A DNA stretch of 64,000 nt from NCBI GenBank assembly GCA_900548305.1, contig URJZ01000001.1:186001-250000 (forward strand). The letters are read 5' to 3'. Below the pieces are notes generated by a model. It worked only from the letters and a program-made list of their open reading frames with translations. It was not told where the DNA came from and made no database searches. Made by a program: the position numbers and the translations under genes. Shown here piece after piece: positions 34,686-43,504 of the stretch; the stretch's first letter is position 1, and every line of letters starts with the position of its first letter. The DNA comes from an uncultured Oscillospiraceae bacterium (lineage in GTDB: Bacteria; Bacillota; Clostridia; Oscillospirales; Acutalibacteraceae).

Positions 34686-34733
34686 TACATTTTTTAATTA
34701 TGAAGAAATTATGAATAAAAATAGAATAATCTA

Positions 34734-34762
34734 TTGCAAAGATTATAAAATTGTATTATTAT
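34734..34762 (+). promoter_or_regulatory. Promoter of the SulP gene
   Basis: -35 TTGCAA (34734-34739), 17-base spacer, -10 TATTAT (34757-34762). It implies a leader of ~140 bases. Confidence 0.5.
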
Positions 34763-34799
34763 AACCTTTGCAAGGCAATTGTTTTGCATGAATCATTGA

Positions 34800-34880
34800 G
34801 GATAATATGGTGACTTGCCATATTGTATATAAGACCAAAGCAGCATAAAATTCATTTTTATGCACTGCGGTTACGGCTAA
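34800..34880 (+). promoter_or_regulatory. Hairpin-rich leader of the SulP gene
   Basis: Two stems are visible: AATATGG/CCATATT around TGACTTG (34805-34825), and GCAG-CATAAAA/TTTTATG-CA-CTGC around TTCAT (34841-34868). No transcription terminator or known riboswitch core is recognised. It could be a translational or transcriptional sensor of unknown ligand. Confidence 0.35.
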
Positions 34881-34908
34881 TTTGTAAAAAGAATAGAGGT
34901 ATTATTTT

Positions 34909-36405
34909 ATGCAATTAGCTGAGCGTTTAAAACGCGAACGAAAAGAATGGTTTGGCAACCCTATTGGAGATTTATGCGGCTCGTTGGTAACCACATTTGC
35001 ACTGATTCCGGAGGTAATCGGTTTTATGATTGTTGTGGGACTGCCGCCTTATATGGGTCTATTTACCTGTATATTCCTAACCATTATTACTTCCTTTTTA
35101 GGCGGATGTCCGGGTCTGGTTTCGGCAGGAGCCGGCTCTACAGCGCTAGTACTTAGCGGACTGATTTCTCAATACTTTAACAATGGCCATCCCGAATATA
35201 TTTTTGCTGCTATTTTTTTAGCCGGCATTATTATGGTAATTTTGGGTGTATGTCGGTTTGGTAGTTTGGTAAAATATATCCCCACTTCCGTTATGAACGG
35301 TTTTGTGAACGGATTTGCCACTGTTATCTTTATTTCCCAGGTGAAATTATGTATCGGGAAAAGCTGGGAAACTTATATTTTAATTGCAGTAGGTATTGCA
35401 ATTATTTATTTGTTCCCTCTTCTAAAAAAACGCGTGTTTTTCCTAAAAAGAGTACCTTCTTCACTGATTGCTCTTATTTTAATTACTACATACACGTTAG
35501 CATCGGGCAGCAATGTAGAAAAAGTAGGAAGCATGGGTTCTGTTTCATTTAGTTTCGAACATTTTGGACAGTTATTTACAAATATCTCCGGTGTATTTAC
35601 AACAGAATGTCTTGTGGCTATTTTACCAACTGCTTTTTCAATTGCTTTGGTAGCAATTGCGGAATCCTTGTTAACAGCAAGGTTACTGGAAGAAGAAAAC
35701 GGTGTAAAAAGCCGTAATAACCGTGAATGTATCGGATTGGGTATTGGCAATATTGCATGCAGTATGTTAGGAGCAGCTCCCGGCTGCGGTATGATTGCTA
35801 TGGCGGTTACCAATCAAAAATCAGGCGGTAAAGGTCGTCTTTCTACATTTTTAATTGGTATCTTTATGGCAATTCTCTTATTTAGTCTTGGTTGGTTTAT
35901 GGAACTAATTCCACTGGCTGCATTAATTGCTGTTATGTTCACTGTATGCTTTGGCACAATTAAATGGCCTACTTTATACAAAATGCATACATATCCTATT
36001 AAAGATACCGTTATCATGCTAATGACTGCAATTGTAGTTGTGGCAACCGAAAACCTTGCCTACGGCGTTATTTTCGGCATGATTTTGTATGGTTTTGTTT
36101 GTTTGGGAAAACGTTTTTTAAACAGAACATGGCTGATTACCACATCCTTTATACTAGCAGCTGCATCCGCTGCAGTATGCTGGATTAGTTGGGGAACAGT
36201 TGTTGCCTTTGGGGTTACCGCTATTGGTATGTGTTTGGCATCTATTGCAAGAAATGAATTTGACACAAAAGAAAAACAAATTCCTGCTACCATTGCAATT
36301 GTGGTTTGTGGTCTTGTAGCGGCTTGTTCCCTTGCATTTATTATTGTAGGCTCTTGTATACCGGATACATTCCCTTGGTTTTCATTAAGTTATTTAGGGC
36401 ACTAA
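34909..36405 (+). CDS. SulP-family anion permease lacking a STAS domain
   Basis: A 498-residue membrane protein of the SulP/SLC26 family. It has family phrases TFALIPEVIGFMIVVGLPPY, STALVLSGLI, SVMNGFVNGFATVIFISQ (MNGF-type motif) and GLGIGNIACSMLGAAPGCG. Eleven to thirteen helices are expected. Family members usually end in a cytoplasmic STAS domain; here the chain ends soon after the last helices, so STAS is missing. Substrates may be sulfate, bicarbonate or another anion. ATG 34909 follows AGAGG. Single gene with terminator at 36433. Confidence 0.88.
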   Translation: MQLAERLKRERKEWFGNPIGDLCGSLVTTFALIPEVIGFMIVVGLPPYMGLFTCIFLTIITSFLGGCPGLVSAGAGSTALVLSGLISQYFNNGHPEYIFAAIFLAGIIMVILGVCRFGSLVKYIPTSVMNGFVNGFATVIFISQVKLCIGKSWETYILIAVGIAIIYLFPLLKKRVFFLKRVPSSLIALILITTYTLASGSNVEKVGSMGSVSFSFEHFGQLFTNISGVFTTECLVAILPTAFSIALVAIAESLLTARLLEEENGVKSRNNRECIGLGIGNIACSMLGAAPGCGMIAMAVTNQKSGGKGRLSTFLIGIFMAILLFSLGWFMELIPLAALIAVMFTVCFGTIKWPTLYKMHTYPIKDTVIMLMTAIVVVATENLAYGVIFGMILYGFVCLGKRFLNRTWLITTSFILAAASAAVCWISWGTVVAFGVTAIGMCLASIARNEFDTKEKQIPATIAIVVCGLVAACSLAFIIVGSCIPDTFPWFSLSYLGH

Positions 36406-36432
36406 CAAGTTAATGAAATATCATTTATAACG

Positions 36433-36466
36433 AAAAAGGACTTTCTAAATAGAAAGTCCTTTTTTC
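36433..36466. terminator. Terminator between SulP and the binding-protein gene
   Basis: AAAAAGGACTTTCTA and TAGAAAGTCCTTTTT with an AA loop; serves both convergent genes. Confidence 0.9.
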
Positions 36467-36472
36467 ATTATA

Positions 36473-37750
36473 TTAAGTTCTGGGTGTAGCGTTGGAGTTA
36501 TACATTACATCCAACACTTCTTGCGTTACGATACCTGAAGTGGAAAATCCATTTAAGAGTTGGAAATCTTTTACCGCCTGCATCGTTCCGTCATCAAATG
36601 TACCGTTTACAGGTGTAAACATATACCCTAATTCTTTTAATCGTTCCTGCATAAGCGTTACCGCTTCTCCCGAACTGCCGTACTGTAAGGTACCGGCGTT
36701 TGCTACCACATCCGGTTTCGTAATCGTACCCTGAGCGCTTGTTGTATCTGCTGAAGATGCTTCTGCAGGTGTTTCACTGGAAACAGTATCGGCTGCAGAG
36801 GAAACATCTGGTTGGGAAGAACTGTCAGAGGTATCCTTTTTTGATTCTTTCGTCACAAATAATTCAGGATATACATGTTTCAACATAGTTGTAACCGTAT
36901 CTAACATCGTATTTCCTTGACGCTGCATCAGAGAAGGATCCATTTCATAAACACGTCCGTTTTTTACTGCATCTAGATTTTTAAAATCTTCAGATTGTTC
37001 TAACTGTTCCTTTAAACCTGCTGCACAGAAAATATAATATGGATTTGCAATTTGAAGATAATTCATATCTATTTCATTATTCAACTCATTACCAAAACTA
37101 TTGAAAAATCCTGCATAGCTAATCAAACTACCAAACAAAGAATTTCCCGTAGCTACATGCCCTTCTAAATCATACAAGTAACAAGCAGTATATTGTGTTC
37201 CGGTTGATGGTACCAAGCGTGTAATATCGTCCAATGTATAGAAGACATTATCACATGATTTTTCACCTTTTGTGTAACCTGTATTACCGCCTACCATTGC
37301 GGAGCCAACTTCTCGGTACAAGCGTTTACAATCATCTCTACTTTTTGCCGGAGAAATAGCAAGTACCTGAATCCCTTGCGCCTGTAATGTCGCAGTCTGT
37401 TGCTCTGTGGGTGCTTCATCTACCAATACCAACGTTACACCTAAACTCTTCATCTCCTGAACATTGTCAATGGTAAGGTTAGGGAGTATCGATAAATCTT
37501 CTTGTGTGCAATCTTCACTTTTTGCCTTTAATGTTGCCTCAAAACCACCTGTTAAAATTACATCCGCTATATTTTGAGATAGGACAGCAACACCAGCAGG
37601 CTGATTATTCAAAGTAACCCCATTAATCGTAATAGGATAATCATTTTTTGCAACACCTTCACTAATATCGCTGCTTCCGCAGCCCACAAACATTATTGCT
37701 GTGATAATAGTAACCAATCCCAGCGCCAAAAATCGCTTCCAAGTTTTCAT
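36473..37750 (-). CDS. Lipoprotein: TroA/BtuF-like binding domain fused to a peptidoglycan-binding domain
   Basis: A 425-residue lipoprotein, lipobox IMFVGC. Residues ~40-285 resemble a class III periplasmic binding protein of the iron-siderophore/cobalamin type (LGVTLVLVDEAPTEQQTATLQAQGIQVLAISP, then a DPSLMQRQGNTMLDTV end). A Ser/Thr/Asp-rich linker leads to a C-terminal PG_binding_1 domain of ~60 residues (SGEAVTLMQERLKELGYM, FDDGTMQAVKDFQ). No ABC permease or ATPase is adjacent, so import is not assured; a wall-fixed sensor or carrier is possible. ATG 37750 follows AAGGAGG. Confidence 0.8.
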   Translation of the reverse strand: MKTWKRFLALGLVTIITAIMFVGCGSSDISEGVAKNDYPITINGVTLNNQPAGVAVLSQNIADVILTGGFEATLKAKSEDCTQEDLSILPNLTIDNVQEMKSLGVTLVLVDEAPTEQQTATLQAQGIQVLAISPAKSRDDCKRLYREVGSAMVGGNTGYTKGEKSCDNVFYTLDDITRLVPSTGTQYTACYLYDLEGHVATGNSLFGSLISYAGFFNSFGNELNNEIDMNYLQIANPYYIFCAAGLKEQLEQSEDFKNLDAVKNGRVYEMDPSLMQRQGNTMLDTVTTMLKHVYPELFVTKESKKDTSDSSSQPDVSSAADTVSSETPAEASSADTTSAQGTITKPDVVANAGTLQYGSSGEAVTLMQERLKELGYMFTPVNGTFDDGTMQAVKDFQLLNGFSTSGIVTQEVLDVMYNSNATPRT

Positions 37751-37832
37751 GCTATTTCCTCCTTATCCGGGGGGGTTCGACTTTGTTTGACACAATAGTA
37801 TCAAATATACGACTATTTGTAAAGGTTATCCA

Positions 37833-39080
37833 TTAAGCATTTCTTCCCAATTTTATTTTTGCTTCGGCTGAATTCATAAATTGGCGTGCGCAACGGGGTG
37901 ACCGTCCTCCTCTGGCAATTGCCCATTGTTCTGCTCCTAGTTTTAACTGATCTATATATTCTTCCAAGCCACGCTGTTTGGCCAGTTCTTCCACGATAGA
38001 CAAATATTTCTCTTTACTTGGCAAACTAAAATTAACCGATAAACCAAAACGATCTGCCAAAGATAAACTTTCTTGAATGGTATCTCCGTGATGAATTTCG
38101 TCTCCAGCACGATCAGAGAACGTTTCTCGTACCAAATGCCTGCGATTGGAAGTTGCATAAATTAACGTATTCTCAGGTCTTGCTGCAACACCGCCCTCCA
38201 ATACTGCTTTCAGTGACGCATAAGTATCATCCTGATGCGAAAAAGATAAATCATCTATAAAAATGATAAATTTCATTGGCAAATAGGCAATCTGTGCTAC
38301 CAAATCAGGAAAATCCATCAAAAATTCTTTTGGCATTTCAATAACACGTAGCCCTTGTGTATAGTATTGATTCAAAATGGCTTTAATCGTTGAAGATTTT
38401 CCGGTACCTCTATCTCCATATAGTAAACAATTGTTGGCAGGCAAACCGTTCAAAAAAGATTCTGTGTTATCAATCACCAGCTGACGCGGTTCCTCATATC
38501 CCTTTAAATCTGACATTTGAGTCTGGTCCGGGTATTCTACAGGAATAATGCTATGATTTCTCCAAATAAATGCACGATATTTTGCAAATATACCGCATCC
38601 GTGTTCACGGTAAAATTTAGTAAGCTTTACAACGATTGCATCTGGCGTTCCGCAAAGATATTCATTACATTCTCCTATATTCCATTGAGGAAGATTTAAA
38701 TCTTTCAATGCATCTTGGAATACGCAGGCATTTAAAATCTCTTGTGGAGTAATCGATGCAGCCTCTGTTAAAATAGCTAAATCTCGTTTGGCAGCTTCTA
38801 TTAAACCAAGAGGAAGCATATATATGCCTTCAGCCGCTTTTAAAGAAAAAGGATTTTGATGGTATAAAATTGCTTGTGTCATAGCTTTGGCAGAGTCATC
38901 CAATGCATTTTCCTGCGCTAAAGCTTGTACAAAATTTCCCCATGCGATGACAAACTCTTTGGCATTGGTACCGGTAGCCCATAACAATTGGTATAAAGCG
39001 TTTGGAACTGGCTGCTGAAGAATATTGTTATATACAGACAGTGATGCCAGTTTTAGTGCAATTTGGGAAGCTTCTCTCAT
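37833..39080 (-). CDS. DUF815-family AAA ATPase
   Basis: A 415-residue cytosolic protein. The N-terminal ~190 residues are helical and unassigned. The C-terminal DUF815 domain is an AAA-type ATPase with Walker A LYGDRGTGKSSTIKA (about residue 223), Walker B KFIIFIDDLSF and sensor ATSNRRHLVRETF. The family is widespread and poorly studied. ATG 39080 follows GAGGGG. It is probably co-transcribed with the binding-protein gene 82 bases downstream, but no functional link is known. Confidence 0.88.
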   Translation of the reverse strand: MREASQIALKLASLSVYNNILQQPVPNALYQLLWATGTNAKEFVIAWGNFVQALAQENALDDSAKAMTQAILYHQNPFSLKAAEGIYMLPLGLIEAAKRDLAILTEAASITPQEILNACVFQDALKDLNLPQWNIGECNEYLCGTPDAIVVKLTKFYREHGCGIFAKYRAFIWRNHSIIPVEYPDQTQMSDLKGYEEPRQLVIDNTESFLNGLPANNCLLYGDRGTGKSSTIKAILNQYYTQGLRVIEMPKEFLMDFPDLVAQIAYLPMKFIIFIDDLSFSHQDDTYASLKAVLEGGVAARPENTLIYATSNRRHLVRETFSDRAGDEIHHGDTIQESLSLADRFGLSVNFSLPSKEKYLSIVEELAKQRGLEEYIDQLKLGAEQWAIARGGRSPRCARQFMNSAEAKIKLGRNA

Positions 39081-39169
39081 ATCAATAACCCCTCTTTATC
39101 TATAACATTTTACGAAATATATTGTACTCTCTTTCACAGAATAGTGTCAACTATCATCCGATTCTATAC

Positions 39170-39198
39170 TTGACAATGCCATTTTCCCCGTATAGAAT
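39170..39198 (+). promoter_or_regulatory. Probable promoter of tRNA-Ser
   Basis: -35 TTGACA (39170-39175), 17-base spacer, -10 TAGAAT (39193-39198), ~110 bases before the tRNA. Confidence 0.45.
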
Positions 39199-39314
39199 AA
39201 GATGTACTGTAATGATACTATTTCATTTCCTTTTTCTATATCAGAAAACAAGGTGAACCGAAGATAATAGTAGCTTTGCGAATAAAAATGTGTTTGCATA
39301 CCAATTGATTTTTT

Positions 39315-39408
39315 GGAGATGTACCCAAGTGGTTGAAGGGTCCGCACTCGAAATGCGGTAGGTCGGGCATTCCCCGGCGCGAGAGTTCAAATCTCTCCAT
39401 CTCCGCCA
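39315..39408 (+). tRNA. tRNA-Ser (anticodon CGA)
   Basis: The acceptor stem GGAGATG/CATCTCC closes a type II tRNA with the long variable arm typical of Ser. The anticodon stem CCGCA/TGCGG holds loop CTCGAAA, anticodon CGA at 39349-39351, which reads UCG codons. The T-loop is TTCAAAT. Discriminator G and an encoded CCA end follow. Confidence 0.96.
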
Positions 39409-39450
39409 GGCTGAGCCTGGACGCACATCGCGTTCCAGGTTCGGCTTTTT
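39409..39450 (+). terminator. Terminator after tRNA-Ser
   Basis: A long imperfect stem (AGCCTGGACGC against GCGTTCCAGG and TCGGCT) followed by TTTTTC. Confidence 0.75.
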
Positions 39451-39669
39451 CTTTTTGCTTTTCGCTCGCATTTAAGGCAGATATCTATTTCTTAACGTAA
39501 TTCAGACCTGCTATAAAAAATTTTTGTCACTTTTCCGATTTTCAATTTTATTTTTGCAAAATATCATTGTACAATGTAGATATACTTTTGTTTGTGAATC
39601 TTTCACACCTAACCATGTACGGAATCTCGAAGTATATTTAACTGTAATAAATGAAAAAGGATAAGAAAT

Positions 39670-40608
39670 ATGAAACAACAAGAAAAACAAAATCGATTAA
39701 AGCAATTTTTCACAAAGAAAAATATCGCGATATTGGCTACCGCAACAGTAGTTTGTATTTCCGCAGCAATCGCAATACCTCTTTGTGTATTATCGGAACA
39801 AACAATTCCGGTCAGCAGGGAATCTTCTGAAATCGCTTCCTATATTGTAACAGAGAACTCCAGTGAAGAAAGCATAGAAAGTATCGAATCCATTGCAGAC
39901 ACTTCCTTACAGGAAGAAAGTTCGGAACATGCTGAATCCGTTCAGGAATCAGCAGCACAACATGTTGTAGAGCAAAACAATTCTATTGCGGAAAGCACTG
40001 CAAAAATACAGCCTTGCACACATCTATATACTAAAAATGTAATACCTGCTACATGCTCATCACAAGGATATACCGTACATACCTGTCAAAAATGCGGCAG
40101 CAGCTATACCGATTCCTATGTTGCCCCACGGCATGATTACGGAAAATACCTTTGCATTTATTGCGATAAACCTGACCCCACCATGAATCCTTACTATTCA
40201 TTAATGGCCTGGATTGCAAAACATCATACGTATACAGATGAAAACGGAGAATACGTTTGGGTACATCACAGCGGCAACGCAACATATAAGGTAACTTGTA
40301 ATACTATGGGAAGCCGTTATATTATAGCATATGAAGGAGAAGGAGAATCTTTAAACTTCGGCTTTTACAATGATGCCGATTTTGTAGATACTTATTACCA
40401 GCTTGGAGGAATACCGGGAAGGATTCTATTATCAAAAGACACAATTACCGTCCCATCTCTTCCACTATTCAACGACTACCCAACTGAATATGGAAACTTT
40501 AAATACAATTTCAGCAATAGACTGGATGATACTTTTCATGTAATACAACGTGAATTATTATCCCCTCTTGGTTTAAACTTCCATATGTTCGGTTTTAAAT
40601 TATTGTAA
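39670..40608 (+). CDS. Membrane-anchored secreted protein with a zinc-ribbon-like Cys motif
   Basis: A 312-residue protein. After a basic N-terminus comes a hydrophobic signal anchor (IAILATATVVCISAAIAIPL), then a Ser/Glu-rich region (~residues 50-110). A CTHLYTKNVIPATCSSQGYT segment and HTCQKCGSSYTDSY follow, a module found in surface proteins of many clostridia. The last ~150 residues are unassigned. No sortase motif or second helix is visible. A fossil copy of its 3' end lies at 42905-43003. No clear terminator follows. Function unknown. Confidence 0.75.
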   Translation: MKQQEKQNRLKQFFTKKNIAILATATVVCISAAIAIPLCVLSEQTIPVSRESSEIASYIVTENSSEESIESIESIADTSLQEESSEHAESVQESAAQHVVEQNNSIAESTAKIQPCTHLYTKNVIPATCSSQGYTVHTCQKCGSSYTDSYVAPRHDYGKYLCIYCDKPDPTMNPYYSLMAWIAKHHTYTDENGEYVWVHHSGNATYKVTCNTMGSRYIIAYEGEGESLNFGFYNDADFVDTYYQLGGIPGRILLSKDTITVPSLPLFNDYPTEYGNFKYNFSNRLDDTFHVIQRELLSPLGLNFHMFGFKLL

Positions 40609-40968
40609 TCACAATAAAAATAACAAATGCTCTTTTTATCTTAGTGTGTAGTAACCTATCACACGAATAATTGCCCTGCTATCCGTGCAAAAAGTAACTT
40701 ACATCTTCACTGCCGATACCGTAAAATGATACATTTTTATTGATAGAATATGGTATTTTATATGATTGTGGATATAGAAAACAAAAGACTCAGATACTAT
40801 ATTCACGAAATTGATACAAAGATATCCTGAATAAATTTGGAGCAAAATTAAACATATTTCTGCTCCAAATCATCTGACCCCTACACCTTACAATAACGCT
40901 CTTTTCAATCTATTTTACCAATAAATAAAAAACTATAAGTTTTACTATATATTACTAATGGATTAACC
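40609..40968. other. Gene-free stretch with one inverted repeat
   Basis: About 360 bases without a gene. ATTTGGAGCA (40835-40844) and TGCTCCAAAT (40861-40870) form a perfect 10-bp inverted repeat with a 16-base AT-rich loop and no T-run. It may act as a weak terminator for the gene ending at 40608. Confidence 0.5.
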
Positions 40969-40997
40969 TTGACAATACACGCATTATACTATACTAT
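40969..40997 (+). promoter_or_regulatory. Promoter of the surface protein at 41033
   Basis: -35 TTGACA (40969-40974), 17-base spacer, -10 TACTAT (40992-40997). Confidence 0.65.
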
Positions 40998-41032
40998 GAT
41001 AAAATATAAAATTATAATACGGAGGAAAAATC

Positions 41033-42421
41033 ATGGAGAAAAAGTTATTAAAACGCTCTCTTAGTTTTGCTGTAATGATTGCTGTAGTATTCTCTACTAT
41101 CATTGCAAGTTCATTTATCAAAGCGAACGCTGCGGAAGCAGAAAAAACAGTTACCTTAACTCAAGGAGATAAGACTTCTCAACACGATACAGTACAGGAA
41201 GCTGTAGCCGCTGTAACTGCCGACAATACACAGGCTGTAATTACACTAAATAAAGATTTTGAAGGCGCCGGCACTGTAGTTAAAAAAGATCAAAACATTG
41301 TATTTAACTTGAATGGTTTTACCTGGAATATCAACTCATTAGTTGGCTCATCCGGTACAGAAACCAATGGCGTTCAATTGCTACAAGGTTCTACTGTTAC
41401 AATTGAAAATGGAACATTAACCTCAAAAACTGCAAAATTACTAATTCAAAACTATTGTGACCTAACAATTCGTAATGCCACACTTTCCGGTCAAGATAAT
41501 TTGACTGAGATTATCGTTTCAAATAATAATGGATCCACCGTTATTACTGGCAACAGTACCGTTCAAGCTGCTGCAGGCGGAATCGCTTTTGACTCTGACA
41601 AATGGGGCGGCTATCAAGGTGGTAACGTTACTTTAGAAAGCGGACAAGTAATTGGTAATGTAAACGCTACTAATGGCGGAAAAATTTCACTAAACGGCGG
41701 AACAGTTACAGGAGATGTAATTGCATCCAACTATACCTACCAAGGCAATGAAAAAACTCCTGCAAATATTGTAATTGACGGAGCAACTATTAACGGAAAT
41801 GTAACCGCTCAAAATATTAGCAATATTAATATTGCCAATGGTACTGTTACAGGACTGGTAAGTTCTGAAAGCACTGCACCAGTTGCTGTAACCGGCGGTG
41901 TATTCCACACAGCTTTGGGAGAAAATGTTGACACTTCTTCTGCTGAGTATGTAGCTTCTGTTGAAAGCAACGGTCAAGCAAAAACTGTTATAGGCAAAGC
42001 TAATTTTGATGCTGCTGTACAAGCACTAAAATCCGGCGAAACTATCAATATTCAAGTTGCACCAGAAAATAGTACACTTACCGTTCCGGAAGGTGTTACT
42101 GTTACAAATACAACCAACAATAACATTGTGGTAAATGGCAATACAGTAAATTCCGGAGAAAACATCACAATTCAACCAGAGCAACCTACTCCTACACCAA
42201 ATCCGGAACAACCTACTCCTACACCGAATCCGGAACCTACTCCAACCCCAGAAACAGACAATAGCATGACAGAAACAAATAACGGACAAAACGGTTCATT
42301 CACATCACCTCAAACAGGAAACGATTCCTCTAGCATTCTTTATATTTCTATTGCTTTTGCTTCTGCAGCATTGTTAACACTAGTATCTTTTACTATCAGA
42401 AAAATGAGCAAATCTAAATAA
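41033..42421 (+). CDS. Cell-wall-anchored beta-helix-like surface protein (SPQTG sortase signal)
   Basis: A 462-residue exported protein: signal peptide cleaved near ANA-AEA, a region rich in beta-strand and turn repeats (VTLESGQVIGNVNATNGGK, SLNGGTVTGDVIASN, VIDGATINGNVTAQN) that suggests a pectate-lyase-like parallel helix, a Pro/Thr linker (PTPTPNPE repeated) and a C-terminal sorting signal SPQTG, then a hydrophobic helix and the basic tail RKMSKSK. (S/P)PxTG motifs are known targets of class B/D-type sortases in clostridia. No sortase gene is in the window. ATG 41033 follows CGGAGG. Likely an adhesin or wall protein; ligand unknown. Confidence 0.85.
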   Translation: MEKKLLKRSLSFAVMIAVVFSTIIASSFIKANAAEAEKTVTLTQGDKTSQHDTVQEAVAAVTADNTQAVITLNKDFEGAGTVVKKDQNIVFNLNGFTWNINSLVGSSGTETNGVQLLQGSTVTIENGTLTSKTAKLLIQNYCDLTIRNATLSGQDNLTEIIVSNNNGSTVITGNSTVQAAAGGIAFDSDKWGGYQGGNVTLESGQVIGNVNATNGGKISLNGGTVTGDVIASNYTYQGNEKTPANIVIDGATINGNVTAQNISNINIANGTVTGLVSSESTAPVAVTGGVFHTALGENVDTSSAEYVASVESNGQAKTVIGKANFDAAVQALKSGETINIQVAPENSTLTVPEGVTVTNTTNNNIVVNGNTVNSGENITIQPEQPTPTPNPEQPTPTPNPEPTPTPETDNSMTETNNGQNGSFTSPQTGNDSSSILYISIAFASAALLTLVSFTIRKMSKSK

Positions 42422-42428
42422 GCATACT

Positions 42429-42465
42429 AAAAAACACCGATTATCATATGATAATCGGTGTTTTT
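42429..42465 (+). terminator. Terminator after the surface protein gene
   Basis: AAAACACCGATTATC and GATAATCGGTGTTTT around ATAT, then T-run. Confidence 0.92.
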
Positions 42466-42573
42466 AATATATTTATTTTAAAATATATTGTGCAATTCTC
42501 CCTGTAAAAATATCAGTATTGATTAAACAGGTAATCCAAAAACTACTCTTATTTATAGATTATTGTTAGGTAT

Positions 42574-42774
42574 TCATTTTCCAGTTGTTCCACTGGTATA
42601 GATGCCCTCTTCGTTAAAAGTAATACCAAGGTTCAACGCAGTATCGGAACTGTAAACATAATAATATCCCGGTCCATAATTTTCAGCCAATACAACAATT
42701 TGAAATAGCCTAATCACAAGCATACAAGACAGTAATATTGCAAACACTTTATTTTTACACATATTTTCATCCAC
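42574..42774 (-). CDS. Possible small exported peptide (doubtful)
   Basis: A 66-codon frame with a hydrophobic N-terminal segment (VFAILLSCMLVIRLFQIVVLA) and a Gly/Tyr-rich remainder (ENYGPGYYYVYSS). No ribosome site precedes its ATG, and it directly follows the LysR fossil at 42775, so it may itself be a remnant or may have lost its 5' end. No family is recognised. Confidence 0.3.
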   Translation of the reverse strand: MDENMCKNKVFAILLSCMLVIRLFQIVVLAENYGPGYYYVYSSDTALNLGITFNEEGIYTSGTTGK

Positions 42775-42905
42775 ATATCATGTATTCGGCAATACCTGCA
42801 AACATGTCTATACAGCCTTCTTAAATACCTGATATCTTTCCCCTCTATTTTCATATTTGCCATTAAAACAAGCTCAAACGGCAGAAAATTTAAATTTCTG
42901 TAGCC
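42775..42905 (-). pseudogene. Fossil 3' end of a LysR-type gene
   Basis: The minus-strand translation NLNFLPFELVLMANMKIEGK matches the end of the LysR protein at 43505-44389 (NLCFLPFEPVLTAELKIAWK), and the DNA aligns along most of the piece, including AAATACCTGATA and AAAACA-GCTCAAA-GGCAGAAAA. The copy has no start and has lost the proper C-terminal sequence. It is head-to-head with the fossil at 42905-43003. Confidence 0.7.
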
Positions 42906-43003
42906 GTATAATTTCCGTAACAGACTGGACAACATATTTGATGTGATACAAAATCAACTATTCTCTTGGTTTAAATCTCCGGTATCAAATTATGGTTATA
43001 ACA
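42905..43003 (+). pseudogene. Fossil 3' end of a 39670-type surface protein gene
   Basis: AACAGACTGGA, GTGATACAA and TTGGTTTAAA in this stretch align in order with 40520-40605 at the end of the gene at 39670-40608 (AATAGACTGGA, GTAATACAA, TTGGTTTAAA). The copy has no start codon and drifts near its end. It shows that a second member of that family once lay here. Confidence 0.65.
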
Positions 43004-43034
43004 AAAAATCTCGGTGAATTCACCGAGATTTTTT
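43003..43034 (-). terminator. Terminator after the PH-like gene
   Basis: AAAATCTCGGTGAATT and complementary CACCGAGATTTT arms; T-run on the minus strand. Confidence 0.88.
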
Positions 43035-43410
43035 ATCTTAATGCATATTGACCAATCATTCTGGCAATTGTCGTAATATCTGTACCGGAGGTAAATTCAA
43101 ATTTTACTTTACCCGCACCTGAAAACCATAACTCCAGTTCTGCATCCCTGTCAAAAGTTCCTGCTGTTTCTACTGAAAATAACTGTATTTTGCTATATGG
43201 CATGGATGTAAAATCTTTTTTCTTTCCTGTAACACCCTGCACATTTACAGATATAATTCTCATAGTTGTAAAAACCACACCATCACGCATTCCTTGAAAT
43301 ATGCCTATTACCTGTTCATTCTCTAATAACAGCGCAGATACCAAATCCATAAACGGTGCTTTTTGTACGGCTTTTAATTTGAAAAATCCTGCATTTTTAA
43401 AATCGATCAT
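43033..43410 (-). CDS. Bacterial PH-like domain protein
   Basis: A ~125-residue soluble protein whose beta pattern fits the bacterial PH-like family (bPH, YvbH type): LENEQVIGIFQGMRDGVVFTTMRIISVNV, PYSKIQLFSVETAG, LELWFSGAGKVKFEFTSG, then a final helix. Such proteins often form rings and are of unknown use. ATG 43410 lies 10 bases after GAGAGG; an ATG at 43434 is in frame. It sits between the fossil patch and the LysR gene. Confidence 0.75.
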   Translation of the reverse strand: MIDFKNAGFFKLKAVQKAPFMDLVSALLLENEQVIGIFQGMRDGVVFTTMRIISVNVQGVTGKKKDFTSMPYSKIQLFSVETAGTFDRDAELELWFSGAGKVKFEFTSGTDITTIARMIGQYALR

Positions 43411-43504
43411 TGCATAGTTTCCTCTCTTTCCCATATGTTATAAAGCATAATAATTATAATATATAAAAAGGAAAAATTTATATTAATATAATTTTTTATG
43501 CAAA

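Noticed and set aside
40609..41032. Small frames between the two surface-protein genes
   Set aside because: No ribosome sites; only a 10-bp inverted repeat and a promoter are supported.
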